Source: UBA7985 sp002690455
GTDB taxonomy: Bacteria; Pseudomonadota; Alphaproteobacteria; UBA7985
DNA: 20,418 bases
Assembly: GCA_965662775.1 (NCBI GenBank)
Contig: CBFIIW010000025.1
Span: 1 to 20,418 of the forward strand
Reading direction: 5' to 3'
The notes under the pieces were generated by a model. It was not told the origin of the DNA. It searched no databases and was given only the letters and a program-made list of their open reading frames with translations. This document shows positions 1 through 6,475 of the stretch, piece after piece. The translations under genes were made by a program, and so were the position numbers. Numbering within the stretch: the first letter of the stretch is position 1; each line of letters begins with the position of its first letter.

Positions 1-444
1 GACGTGCTCCATGTCCCACGGCGCGAGAAACTGCCCCTTCTTGATATGCAGGGCGCGGCCGGTACGTGCGGCGGCTTCGAGCAGATCGGTCTGGCGGCAC
101 AGGAAAGCCGGAATCTGCAGGACATCGACGACCTCGGCAACGGGTGCGCAGTGCTCGGGCAGGTGTACGTCTGTTAGTACCGGCCTCCCGGTGCGGCTGC
201 GGATGGTGTCGAAGGCCCGCAGGGTCGCTTCCAGCCCCATACCGCGCGGCGCGTCGGCGCTGGTCCGATTGGCTTTGTCGAACGATGCTTTGAAGATCAA
301 TGGCAAGTCGAGGCGGCGGGCAATCTCATCTAGCGCCACGGCCAGTGACAACATATCATCCGGGGTTTCAGCCTGACAGGGGCCGGCGATCAGCACCAGC
401 GGCTGACCTTTACCGATGGAGAAGGGGCCGAGGTCGATGCTCAT
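1..444 (-). CDS. kdsA: 3-deoxy-8-phosphooctulonate (KDO-8-P) synthase, 5' half, cut by window edge
   Basis: KdsA condenses phosphoenolpyruvate with arabinose-5-phosphate to KDO-8-phosphate, the precursor of the lipopolysaccharide inner core, in the cytoplasm. The visible 148 residues begin MSIDLGPFSIGKGQPL and include the family landmarks IAGPCQAE (residues 19-26), FKASFDKANRTS (51-62), a PVLTDVH segment, the LQIPAFLCRQTDLL strand and IKKGQFLAPWDM. The family is about 275-280 residues long, so roughly the C-terminal half lies beyond the left edge. Cys23 in AGPC replaces the Asn of the E. coli enzyme, which from family knowledge marks the metal-dependent class. The ATG at 444-442 lies inside a 14-bp tandem repeat; a second ATG at 458-456 is out of frame. 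It lies 57 bases downstream of the CesT-like gene on the same strand and may share its transcript. Confidence 0.95.
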   Translation of the reverse strand, partial: MSIDLGPFSIGKGQPLVLIAGPCQAETPDDMLSLAVALDEIARRLDLPLIFKASFDKANRTSADAPRGMGLEATLRAFDTIRSRTGRPVLTDVHLPEHCAPVAEVVDVLQIPAFLCRQTDLLEAAARTGRALHIKKGQFLAPWDMEHV

Positions 445-474
445 GGCTTGCTGCTCATGGCTTGTTGCTCACGG
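440..474. repeat. 14-bp tandem repeat spanning the kdsA start codon
   Basis: Plus-strand copies ctcatggcttgctg (440-453) and ctcatggcttgttg (454-467) differ at one base, and a partial third copy, ctcacgg, follows at 468-474. On the minus strand each unit carries an initiation triplet. GTG at 472-470 opens a five-codon frame (MSNKP) ending in a TGA at 457-455. That TGA overlaps the ATG at 458-456, which opens another five-codon frame (MSSKP) ending in a TGA at 443-441, overlapping the kdsA ATG at 444-442. No clear Shine-Dalgarno sequence precedes the first mini-frame. The repeat is seen directly; any role in translational coupling is inference. Confidence 0.8.
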
Positions 475-476
475 CG

Positions 477-499
477 CCCGGGTCAGCGCCTGACCAGGG
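477..499 (-). promoter_or_regulatory. Hairpin between the CesT-like gene and kdsA
   Basis: An inverted repeat pairs 477-486 with 490-499 around a 3-base loop, with one mismatch (480/496). Its core arms are GGTCAG and CTGACC. It starts 2 bases after the stop of the CesT-like gene in the direction of transcription and ends just before the kdsA leader repeat. No run of U follows on the minus-strand RNA, so it is not a classic intrinsic terminator. It may be a 3'-end stabilising or attenuating structure. Confidence 0.5.
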
Positions 500-501
500 G
501 G

Positions 502-942
502 TCAGTTGATGGTCGCGTCATTTGCGTCTCCGCCTTCGCGGAGTTCGTGCAGGCCTTCGCCGTTGAAGTGCAGAACCACGGCGGTAAATCGCTGGAAGCT
601 GTCCATGATTTCCTCGATGGGGAGACGTCCAATCGGTAGGCTGTTGCTCAGCAATACAGTGCCATCGGTTGGATTGATGCTGAATGAGGGAAAGCCCGGG
701 CCGCCGGTGCGGAAATTGTGCAGTAGTAGAGCGCAGGCCATTTCCTGACTGAGTTCGTCCATCTTCAGCGGCACTTCGGCAAGAAAGTCGAGGCAATCAG
801 AGCGTACACCCTGACCGAACGCAACCACTACGTTGTTATTGATGGCCACGCGAGCCAGACCGTTTTCATCGAATTTCAACCCTTCGGCCCCCAATTCTGC
901 GGCGATGGCTGCGAGGGCATGTGCGGGGGATGGGTAGCTCAT
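502..942 (-). CDS. CesT/SycE-type (type III secretion chaperone-like) small protein
   Basis: This 146-residue protein has no signal peptide or membrane segment and would be cytoplasmic. Its pattern resembles CesT-family secretion chaperones: an N-terminal helix (HALAAIAAELG), a strand with LKFDENGLARVAI (about residues 22-34), a helix with MACALLLHNF (about 68-77), a strand pair FSINPTDGTVLLSNSLP (about 86-102) and a C-terminal helix PIEEIMDSFQRFTAVV (about 107-122). Such proteins dimerise and bind the N-terminal segments of secreted effectors. No effector, secretion apparatus or other chaperone gene lies in the window, so the substrate is unknown. The start ATG (942-940) faces the divergent ClpP-like gene. 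It could instead be another small protein that shares the fold, and the family call rests on pattern alone. Confidence 0.6.
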   Translation of the reverse strand: MSYPSPAHALAAIAAELGAEGLKFDENGLARVAINNNVVVAFGQGVRSDCLDFLAEVPLKMDELSQEMACALLLHNFRTGGPGFPSFSINPTDGTVLLSNSLPIGRLPIEEIMDSFQRFTAVVLHFNGEGLHELREGGDANDATIN

Positions 943-991
943 TCGGGTCTCCGGTGCTCTGAAGCTTTACTTTGGCTGTGGGGTTTATGGC

Positions 992-1004
992 TGTGCGTCG
1001 CACA
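992..1004. promoter_or_regulatory. Perfect inverted repeat in a divergent intergenic region
   Basis: TGTGCG (992-997) and CGCACA (999-1004) form a perfect 6-bp inverted repeat around a single base. It sits between the divergent CesT-like and ClpP-like genes, where an operator would be expected. With one base between the arms it cannot form an RNA hairpin but could bind a dimeric regulator. Nothing identifies a regulator. Confidence 0.25.
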
Positions 1005-1077
1005 TTCTGCCGGGGCTTGCAACGTCCAGCGTCATAGGCGTCTTGTCGACCGGGACGCGACATCTTATTTGCAGACT

Positions 1078-1704
1078 ATGGCCGGCAGACGACCCTCCTT
1101 TCGACCCTTTGAGCTGATGATTTTCGGCGGCCTGATGCTGGCGGCGGTCTATGGCCTGTGGAGCTGGGGGCAGCAGCGCAGTCAATGCCCTGACGCGTTG
1201 GGGAGCCTGCTGATTGTTCCGGCCTATGACGAAGACACAGCGATCCTCAGCGGGACCATGATGGGGCAGGCGACGTGCAAGCTGCGACGGCTGGCACGGG
1301 AGAACCCGGGGCTGCGCCGCTTGGTCCTGGCCGATATTCCCGGCACGTTTGACCTGGTGGACACCCAGGCAGCGACACGTCTGGTACGGGCGCAGGGCTG
1401 GGAGACGGTAGTGCCGGCCAACGGCCGCATTGCTTCGGGCGGGGTGATGCTGTTTCTCGGTGGGGTGACGCGAACGGTCGAACCCGGCGGTCAAGTCGGG
1501 GTTCATGCCTGGTCACAAACGTGGGAGGGAGCGGTCTACTCCTCGCCATCCGATATCCCGGCGCGGCTGGAACGCGCTTATCGCGATGTGTACCGCGATC
1601 TAGGGATTGATCCGGGTTTCTATGATTTTCAAGTCGAAGCTGCGCCCGCAGAAGACATTTACTGGATGACTCGGACGGAGATGCGCCGTTGGGGTCTGAT
1701 CTGA
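1078..1704 (+). CDS. Membrane-anchored ClpP/crotonase-fold serine-protease-like protein
   Basis: This 208-residue protein has one hydrophobic helix (about residues 13-31), then a globular domain probably outside the cytoplasmic membrane. The domain follows the ClpP/SppA plan: a strand ending LSGTM (57-61), a helix, LVLADIPG (82-89) where the SPGG loop usually lies, a helix, then RIASGGVMLFLGGVTRTV (117-134), VGVHAW (140-145) and a C-terminal EDIYWMTRTEMRRWGL resembling the ClpP tail. Ser120, His143 and Asp193 are spaced much like the E. coli ClpP triad (Ser97, His122, Asp171), so catalysis is plausible but unproven. I chose the ATG at 1078 because the helix follows directly. The frame stays open back to 919, but that would overlap the divergent gene, and no good ribosome site marks either start. 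The stop abuts the transporter stop. Confidence 0.6.
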   Translation: MAGRRPSFRPFELMIFGGLMLAAVYGLWSWGQQRSQCPDALGSLLIVPAYDEDTAILSGTMMGQATCKLRRLARENPGLRRLVLADIPGTFDLVDTQAATRLVRAQGWETVVPANGRIASGGVMLFLGGVTRTVEPGGQVGVHAWSQTWEGAVYSSPSDIPARLERAYRDVYRDLGIDPGFYDFQVEAAPAEDIYWMTRTEMRRWGLI

Positions 1705-2613
1705 TCAGCCACGTCCGAGTAGCTGACTAGCCCGTGCTTCGCGCCAGAACACAAACAGACCGCTGGCGATCACAACACCCGCCCCAATCAGCGTCATAAG
1801 GGCGATATTGCCCCCGAAAAACAGGCTTTGGAAGACGATCATCCAGATGATGGAGAAGAAGAAGAACGGAGCGACGCGCACTGGTCCTGCGTAGTGCATG
1901 GCCAGCACGTTGAAGATATGACCGCCGGTGCCGAAAATACCACCCACGAGGATAAGCAGCCCCCAGCCGAATTCGTTGCCTGGACCGACCAGTTGGCCAT
2001 CGACCAACAGGATCACGGGGGTCAGAGCCACGGCACCGACTGCGGTGGTGTAAAAAATGGCGGAACCTGCGCTATCCTGCCCGGCGAGCTGGCGTGTGGA
2101 AATCTGCATGAGGGCAAAAAAGGTCGCTGCCCCCAGCGAACACAACATCCAAGGCGAAAAGCCGTCGCCCCAAGGCTGCATAATTATGCCGATGCCCCCG
2201 AAGCCGACGAGGATAGCTGTCCACCTCATCCGCCCAACCCGCTCTCCGAGCACAAACTGAGACAACGCGGCAATGATCAGCGGCGCGGCGAAGAAGATCG
2301 AAATCGTCGTGGTGACGGGCAAGTGCCCCAGTGCGGTAAAGTTGCACACTGTGGTTCCCGCCATGCAGAACGAGCGCCAGAACTGCCCCAGCGGCCGACT
2401 GACCCGCCAAATATCCCAGCGCCGTTCAATCAGAGCGCCGAAGAAGTAGGAGGTTACGAGCCCCGCGCTGAGTCGCACCCATACCACCAACAGTGGCGGC
2501 ATCCCGCGCAGGTCGACAAGGTACTTGGCAGAGGCATCCAAACCCGACCAGAAAGCCGTGGCCGTGATCATGAACCCCATTCCAATCATGAAATTCTGGG
2601 AGGGTACAGCCAT
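1705..2613 (-). CDS. EamA-family drug/metabolite transporter (DMT superfamily)
   Basis: This 302-residue protein is almost wholly hydrophobic, with about ten predicted helices in two similar halves, as in the EamA/DMT superfamily of small-solute transporters in the inner membrane. Family-like segments include the N-terminal FMITATAFWSGLDASAKYL, the first-repeat end FFAAPLIIAALSQFVLGERVG and the second-repeat end PFFFFSIIWMIVFQSLFFGG. The substrate cannot be told from sequence. The start MAVPSQNF (ATG at 2613-2611) gives the usual family length; an in-frame start at 2706 would add 31 residues that look unlike a signal and leave only 38 bases before the next gene. It is divergent from the dimethylglycine-dehydrogenase-like gene, so a role in moving a related methylated amine is possible but inferred. 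Confidence 0.88.
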   Translation of the reverse strand: MAVPSQNFMIGMGFMITATAFWSGLDASAKYLVDLRGMPPLLVVWVRLSAGLVTSYFFGALIERRWDIWRVSRPLGQFWRSFCMAGTTVCNFTALGHLPVTTTISIFFAAPLIIAALSQFVLGERVGRMRWTAILVGFGGIGIIMQPWGDGFSPWMLCSLGAATFFALMQISTRQLAGQDSAGSAIFYTTAVGAVALTPVILLVDGQLVGPGNEFGWGLLILVGGIFGTGGHIFNVLAMHYAGPVRVAPFFFFSIIWMIVFQSLFFGGNIALMTLIGAGVVIASGLFVFWREARASQLLGRG

Positions 2614-2744
2614 TGTTATCTTTCGTGTCAGAACAGACGGCGCAGTCAGGAAGAACAGCGACGCAAAGCCTCTGGGCGAAGAGACGTGAGCGGTGTTAAG
2701 GACCATAGCTAAACTGTCGTGTCACTCAAAAAGGTAACCAACCC

Positions 2745-5222
2745 ATGGCTTCCAGTATTCCAAGCTCAGCCCGCGTTGTCGTTATTGGCGGGGGCGTCGT
2801 CGGCGTTTCGGCGCTCTACCATCTGGCAAAAAAAGGCTGGGATGACTGTGTGCTGCTAGAACGCACTGAGTTGACCGCAGGGTCGACCTGGCACGCAGCA
2901 GGTCTGCTGCCGCTGTTCAACGTCTCCTATTCGGTCGGGCAGTTACACCAGTACTCGGTGGAGCTTTACCGCAATCTTGAAGATGAAACCGGCCAGGCGG
3001 TCAGCTTCCACAACACTGGTAACCTGCGCCTTGCCATGAACAAGGAGCGGATGGATGAATACCACTGGTACCGCTGCACCGCTGACACCATTGGCGTCGA
3101 AAGCCACATGCTCACGGTCGAGGAGATCAAGAATTTGTGGCCGCTTATCAATACTGAGGGCCTGGTGGGCGCGCTCTGGCATCCGACGGACGGGCACATT
3201 GCGCCAGTTGATCTGACCCAGTCGCTGGCTAAGGGTGCTCGGGCCATGGGCGGGCAGATTTTCCAGCGTACGGTGATGACCGACATGGAGCGCACTGACG
3301 CGGGCGAGTGGGTTATCACCTACCAGTCTTATGACAACCCCGAAGAAACCAGCACCATCACCTGTGAGCACGTGATTTGTGCGACCGGCAACTACGCGCG
3401 CGAGACCGCGCTGAAGGTAGGGCTGGAAATCCCCGCGATCCCGGTTGAGCACCAGTACATTGTAACCGGCGAAGATCCGGTGCTCGTCGACTATCGTGCC
3501 CAGGGGCACAAAGAACTGCCCGTGTTGCGCCAGTCAGACAGCTCCTGGTATCTTCGCGAGGAACGCGGTGGCTGGATCCTTGGCCCCTATGAGGAAGGCG
3601 CGCCTGCGCGCTTCGCAGACGGGGTGCCGGACTGGTTCGAAAAGGACCTGTTTGAAGGTGATCTTGAGCGCTTGGTCCCCCATGTCGAAACCTGCATGCA
3701 TCGGGTGCCCTCGTTTGAAAACGGCGGCATCAAGCAAATCGTCAACGGCCCGATTTCCTATGCTCCAGACGGCAATCCCATGGTCGGCCCGGCGTTTGGT
3801 ATCCCCAATATGTGGATTTCCGAGGCCCATTCCTTTGGCGTGACGGCGGCCGGGGGCGCAGGCTGGCAGTTGGCCAACTGGATTGTTGATGGCGAACCCA
3901 CCGTAGACATGATTGGTGTCGACCCGCGCCGCTTTGGTGTGGTCACAAAGCATTTCACCAAGCTCAAGAACGAGGAGGCTTACAGCCACGTCTTCGTCAA
4001 CCACTTTCCTATGGAGGAGCGCCCTGCGGGCCGGGAAGCGCGGACCGTTCCCTGCCACCAGCGACTGAAAGATGCCGGTGCCGTCATGGGTGCGCGTTTC
4101 GGTTGGGAGCGGCCCAACTGGTTTGCTAAAGCAGGCGAAGAACCTCAGGATACCTACTCCTACCGCCGCTCAAACTGGTGGGAGCCGGTCAAACGCGAGG
4201 TTACGGGCATGCGTGAGCGGGTCGGATTGTTGGAACTTTCTGGATTCTCAAAATTCGAGATCGAAGGTTCTGGCGCGCGCGATTTTCTTGATGGTCTGGT
4301 CGCCAACGCAATACCGCAGAAGCAAGGCTCTGTCCGGCTGGCCCACGCCCTTAACCCCAGCGGCTCGGTGCGCTCGGAGTTTACCATAACCAAGCTCAGT
4401 GACGGGCAGTTGGGCGAGCGTTTCTATGCCATTTCCGGCGGGGCAGCGCACGACTACGATCTCGATTATCTGCTCAAATCAGCCCCCAAGGACGGCTCGG
4501 TCTATATCAACGATGTAACCACACAGTATGGGGTGTTTGTTCTTGCCGGGCCCGATGCCCGCCGCGTGCTGGAGCAACTTGCAGACGGTGACGTCTCGAA
4601 CGATGGCTTCAAGTGGCTGACAGCCAAGGAGATGACGGTCGGTTTCGCGCCCAAGGTCCGTGCGTTGAGGGTCAACTTTGTCGGCTCGTTGGGCTGGGAA
4701 TTGCACCATCCGATTGAGTACCAACTCCACCTCTATGATGCGATCATGGAAGCGGGGAAGAAGTACGATATTCAACTGGTTGGCCTGCGTGCCATGGATT
4801 CAATGCGTTTGGAAAAATCTTACCGCATGTGGGGAACGGACCTGAATGCTGAGAACTCGATTTTGCAGGCCGGGCTGAGCCCGTTCGTTCGCATGAACAA
4901 GGGCGAGTTCATTGGCCGAGACGCGCTGGCGCAGGAAAGTGCCGATGGGGCTAAACTGAGCTATGTCACGATCGAAGTTGATGCAGACGACGCCGATTGC
5001 TTCGGTAACGAGCCTATCATCATGAATGGCGAAGTCGTCGGACGGGGAACAGCGGGCGGTTACGGTCACTACGTCAACAAGTCGCTGCTGCTGGGCTACA
5101 TGGATACCAAGCGGGCAGAGATTGGCGCGTCTTGCCAGATTCGCGTGCTCGATGGCCTTCGCCCTGCACGGATCATCCCCCACAGCCCCTTTGACCCTGA
5201 CAACGAGCATTTGCGCGCCTGA
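2745..5222 (+). CDS. FAD-dependent dimethylglycine/sarcosine dehydrogenase-like protein with GcvT domain
   Basis: Enzymes of this family oxidatively demethylate N-methylated glycines and pass the one-carbon unit to tetrahydrofolate. The 825-residue protein has an N-terminal DAO-type FAD domain (about 10-370) with GGGVVG (15-20) and Glu39. ELTAGSTWHAAGL (42-54) includes His50 at the position where mammalian dimethylglycine dehydrogenase binds FAD covalently. A linker domain follows (about 375-430), then a GcvT aminomethyltransferase domain (about 440-710, with GLRAMDSMRLEKSYRMWGTD near 679-698) and a GcvT C-terminal barrel (about 720-815, with GYGHYVNKSLLLGYM). An AAGG-like ribosome site precedes the ATG at 2745. 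Length and domain order match the family; the exact substrate (dimethylglycine, sarcosine or a related amine) cannot be fixed. No partner subunits or folate genes are adjacent. Confidence 0.9.
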   Translation: MASSIPSSARVVVIGGGVVGVSALYHLAKKGWDDCVLLERTELTAGSTWHAAGLLPLFNVSYSVGQLHQYSVELYRNLEDETGQAVSFHNTGNLRLAMNKERMDEYHWYRCTADTIGVESHMLTVEEIKNLWPLINTEGLVGALWHPTDGHIAPVDLTQSLAKGARAMGGQIFQRTVMTDMERTDAGEWVITYQSYDNPEETSTITCEHVICATGNYARETALKVGLEIPAIPVEHQYIVTGEDPVLVDYRAQGHKELPVLRQSDSSWYLREERGGWILGPYEEGAPARFADGVPDWFEKDLFEGDLERLVPHVETCMHRVPSFENGGIKQIVNGPISYAPDGNPMVGPAFGIPNMWISEAHSFGVTAAGGAGWQLANWIVDGEPTVDMIGVDPRRFGVVTKHFTKLKNEEAYSHVFVNHFPMEERPAGREARTVPCHQRLKDAGAVMGARFGWERPNWFAKAGEEPQDTYSYRRSNWWEPVKREVTGMRERVGLLELSGFSKFEIEGSGARDFLDGLVANAIPQKQGSVRLAHALNPSGSVRSEFTITKLSDGQLGERFYAISGGAAHDYDLDYLLKSAPKDGSVYINDVTTQYGVFVLAGPDARRVLEQLADGDVSNDGFKWLTAKEMTVGFAPKVRALRVNFVGSLGWELHHPIEYQLHLYDAIMEAGKKYDIQLVGLRAMDSMRLEKSYRMWGTDLNAENSILQAGLSPFVRMNKGEFIGRDALAQESADGAKLSYVTIEVDADDADCFGNEPIIMNGEVVGRGTAGGYGHYVNKSLLLGYMDTKRAEIGASCQIRVLDGLRPARIIPHSPFDPDNEHLRA

Positions 5223-5279
5223 TGGTCTCTTTATTTCCATCCTGATTCAGCCTCGTTTCTCCGCTATGGGATAAATGGC

Positions 5280-5308
5280 TTGGCAGAGTCTCGCATAATC
5301 GGGACAAT
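5280..5308 (+). promoter_or_regulatory. Candidate sigma-70-type promoter for the MipA/OmpV gene
   Basis: TTGGCA (5280-5285) and GACAAT (5303-5308) are separated by 17 bases, matching the -35 consensus at 5 of 6 and the -10 consensus at 4 of 6 positions. Transcription would start near 5315, about 30 bases before the earliest start codon of the outer-membrane protein gene. Spacing and position fit, but single matches of this quality occur by chance. Confidence 0.35.
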
Positions 5309-5344
5309 GCCGACCGTCCGAAGCTACGGGAGTGCAGAGTAGAT

Positions 5345-6322
5345 TTGACCCGCGCGTTGAAAAATAATTGGCACTTTGTTGTTGGAACCGGGGCAGTGCA
5401 ACCCGCGGGGCCGGCGTTGACGCAAGCGCAAGCCCGAACGAAGTGGTTCGGACTGATTGCCGCTTTTATCGCCATGGTGCTGGTGGGGTCGGGGTTCAGC
5501 ACGGCAGCGGCACAGACTGTGACTCTGCGCGATCCCGCTTTCGACCTCAATCCAGTGCCTTCTGGCCAGAACCAAGGCCCATGGGTGCCTGGTTTTCTGC
5601 GTGATCGCCCGCTGGGTCTGGTTGTTGGTATAAAACCGAGTTTTGAAGGCTCGGGTGAGTTGACGCCGACCTATGGACTGGCATCGGATTACAGCTCGGC
5701 CTTTGCCGCGCGGTCGCCTCTGCAAACTATGGGCTCTATTGATATTCCGCTGCTGGATATGCCGGTCGTCAAAATGGGCATTTCCGGCAATTTGCTCCCA
5801 GAAATCCCTGCGACAGGGCCGCGAGAAGATCTTGACCGCTTGCTGCCCAGTATCACAGCGGGTGCCTGGGGAAGCGCTGGAACAGACGCTGTGGCCATCG
5901 ACGTGAAGGTTCTGGGCCAAGTCTGGGCGCCTGAGTTGTTCGAAAACCCGCGTGAGGGTTATGAAGCTCAATTTGGTGTGACGGTCTATGCCCCCCTTGG
6001 TCGTCTCGGGGGCGGCCGGGCGGTGGACCTGGCTGTGCGCGCCGACCTGACAATGGCTGATGACGCCTATATGAACCAGCATTTCGGTATTTCCGTAAGT
6101 GAAGCATCGGCCTCGGGCCTCGATGCGTTCACGGCGGAAGCGGGGCTGAAATCCATGGGGGTTTCGGCGGGTCTGGTGCTGCCGTTGAGCCGTAATTTTG
6201 AACTGCAAGGCAAGATTGGTGTGACCCAGTTGCTGCAAGATGCAGCCGCGTCGCCATGGGTGATGGAACGTGGTGAGTCCACCGACATTAACGGCAACGT
6301 TGGCTTCGCTTTCAGATTCTGA
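5345..6322 (+). CDS. MipA/OmpV-family outer membrane protein
   Basis: MipA/OmpV proteins are outer-membrane beta-barrels; E. coli MipA links the lytic transglycosylase MltA with PBP1B. The C-terminal part shows the family signature: HFGISVSEASASGL (about 241-254), the AGLKSMGVSAGLVLPLSRNFEL strands (about 260-281), VTQLLQDAAASPWV (about 288-301) and a terminal aromatic residue in GFAFRF. The N-terminus has a signal peptide, KWFGLIAAFIAMVLVGSG, with likely cleavage after STAAA or AAQ (about residue 57), but about 30 polar residues precede it if the TTG at 5345 is used. A later start, such as GTG near 5396 or TTG near 5417, would give a normal-length signal, so the start is uncertain. It lies alone between the flavoprotein gene and nuoG. 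Confidence 0.85.
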   Translation: MTRALKNNWHFVVGTGAVQPAGPALTQAQARTKWFGLIAAFIAMVLVGSGFSTAAAQTVTLRDPAFDLNPVPSGQNQGPWVPGFLRDRPLGLVVGIKPSFEGSGELTPTYGLASDYSSAFAARSPLQTMGSIDIPLLDMPVVKMGISGNLLPEIPATGPREDLDRLLPSITAGAWGSAGTDAVAIDVKVLGQVWAPELFENPREGYEAQFGVTVYAPLGRLGGGRAVDLAVRADLTMADDAYMNQHFGISVSEASASGLDAFTAEAGLKSMGVSAGLVLPLSRNFELQGKIGVTQLLQDAAASPWVMERGESTDINGNVGFAFRF

Positions 6323-6325
6323 ATG

Positions 6326-6342
6326 CAAAGGCAATGCCTTTG
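6326..6342 (+). terminator. Weak hairpin after the MipA/OmpV stop codon
   Basis: CAAAGGC (6326-6332) and GCCTTTG (6336-6342) form a perfect 7-bp stem with a 3-base loop, starting 4 bases after the stop. No T-tract follows on the plus strand, so intrinsic termination is doubtful. It may mark the 3' end of the outer-membrane protein transcript. Confidence 0.3.
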
Positions 6343-6350
6343 GCGAAAAA

Positions 6351-6379
6351 CTGCTGTGCACTCAGGTGGCGCTGCTGTG
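6351..6379. repeat. Paired 8-bp direct repeat upstream of nuoG
   Basis: CTGCTGTG occurs at 6351-6358 and again at 6372-6379. The copies are 21 bases apart, about two helical turns, which would suit a regulator bound to one face of the DNA. They lie about 100 bases before the nuoG start, in the 153-base gap that should hold its promoter. No convincing -35/-10 pair could be picked out there. Confidence 0.3.
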
Positions 6380-6475
6380 ACAAACTAAGGCTTGAGATTT
6401 GACCCTGTGGGGTGTTTTTTACGGCCAAGTATGCGGGGCGAGTCTGTCTCCGCTTCATCACAGCCGAGTGTCATC

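Noticed and set aside
919..1077. N-terminal extension of the ClpP-like protein from an upstream start at 919
   Set aside because: It would overlap the divergent CesT-like gene and put an unrelated cysteine- and tryptophan-rich stretch before a normal membrane anchor.
1828..2712. 294-codon plus-strand frame opposite the EamA transporter
   Set aside because: Rich in charged residues, Pro, Gly and His with no recognisable domain; it mirrors a clear membrane-protein gene and is its codon shadow.
5324..6361. 345-codon minus-strand frame opposite the MipA/OmpV gene
   Set aside because: No family resemblance and arginine/histidine/glutamine-rich composition; the plus strand has a signal peptide and a family C-terminus.
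6402..6420. Possible intrinsic terminator before nuoG (ACCC/GGGT stem then six T)
   Set aside because: The stem has only four pairs; too weak to claim, and it would lie within the nuoG leader.
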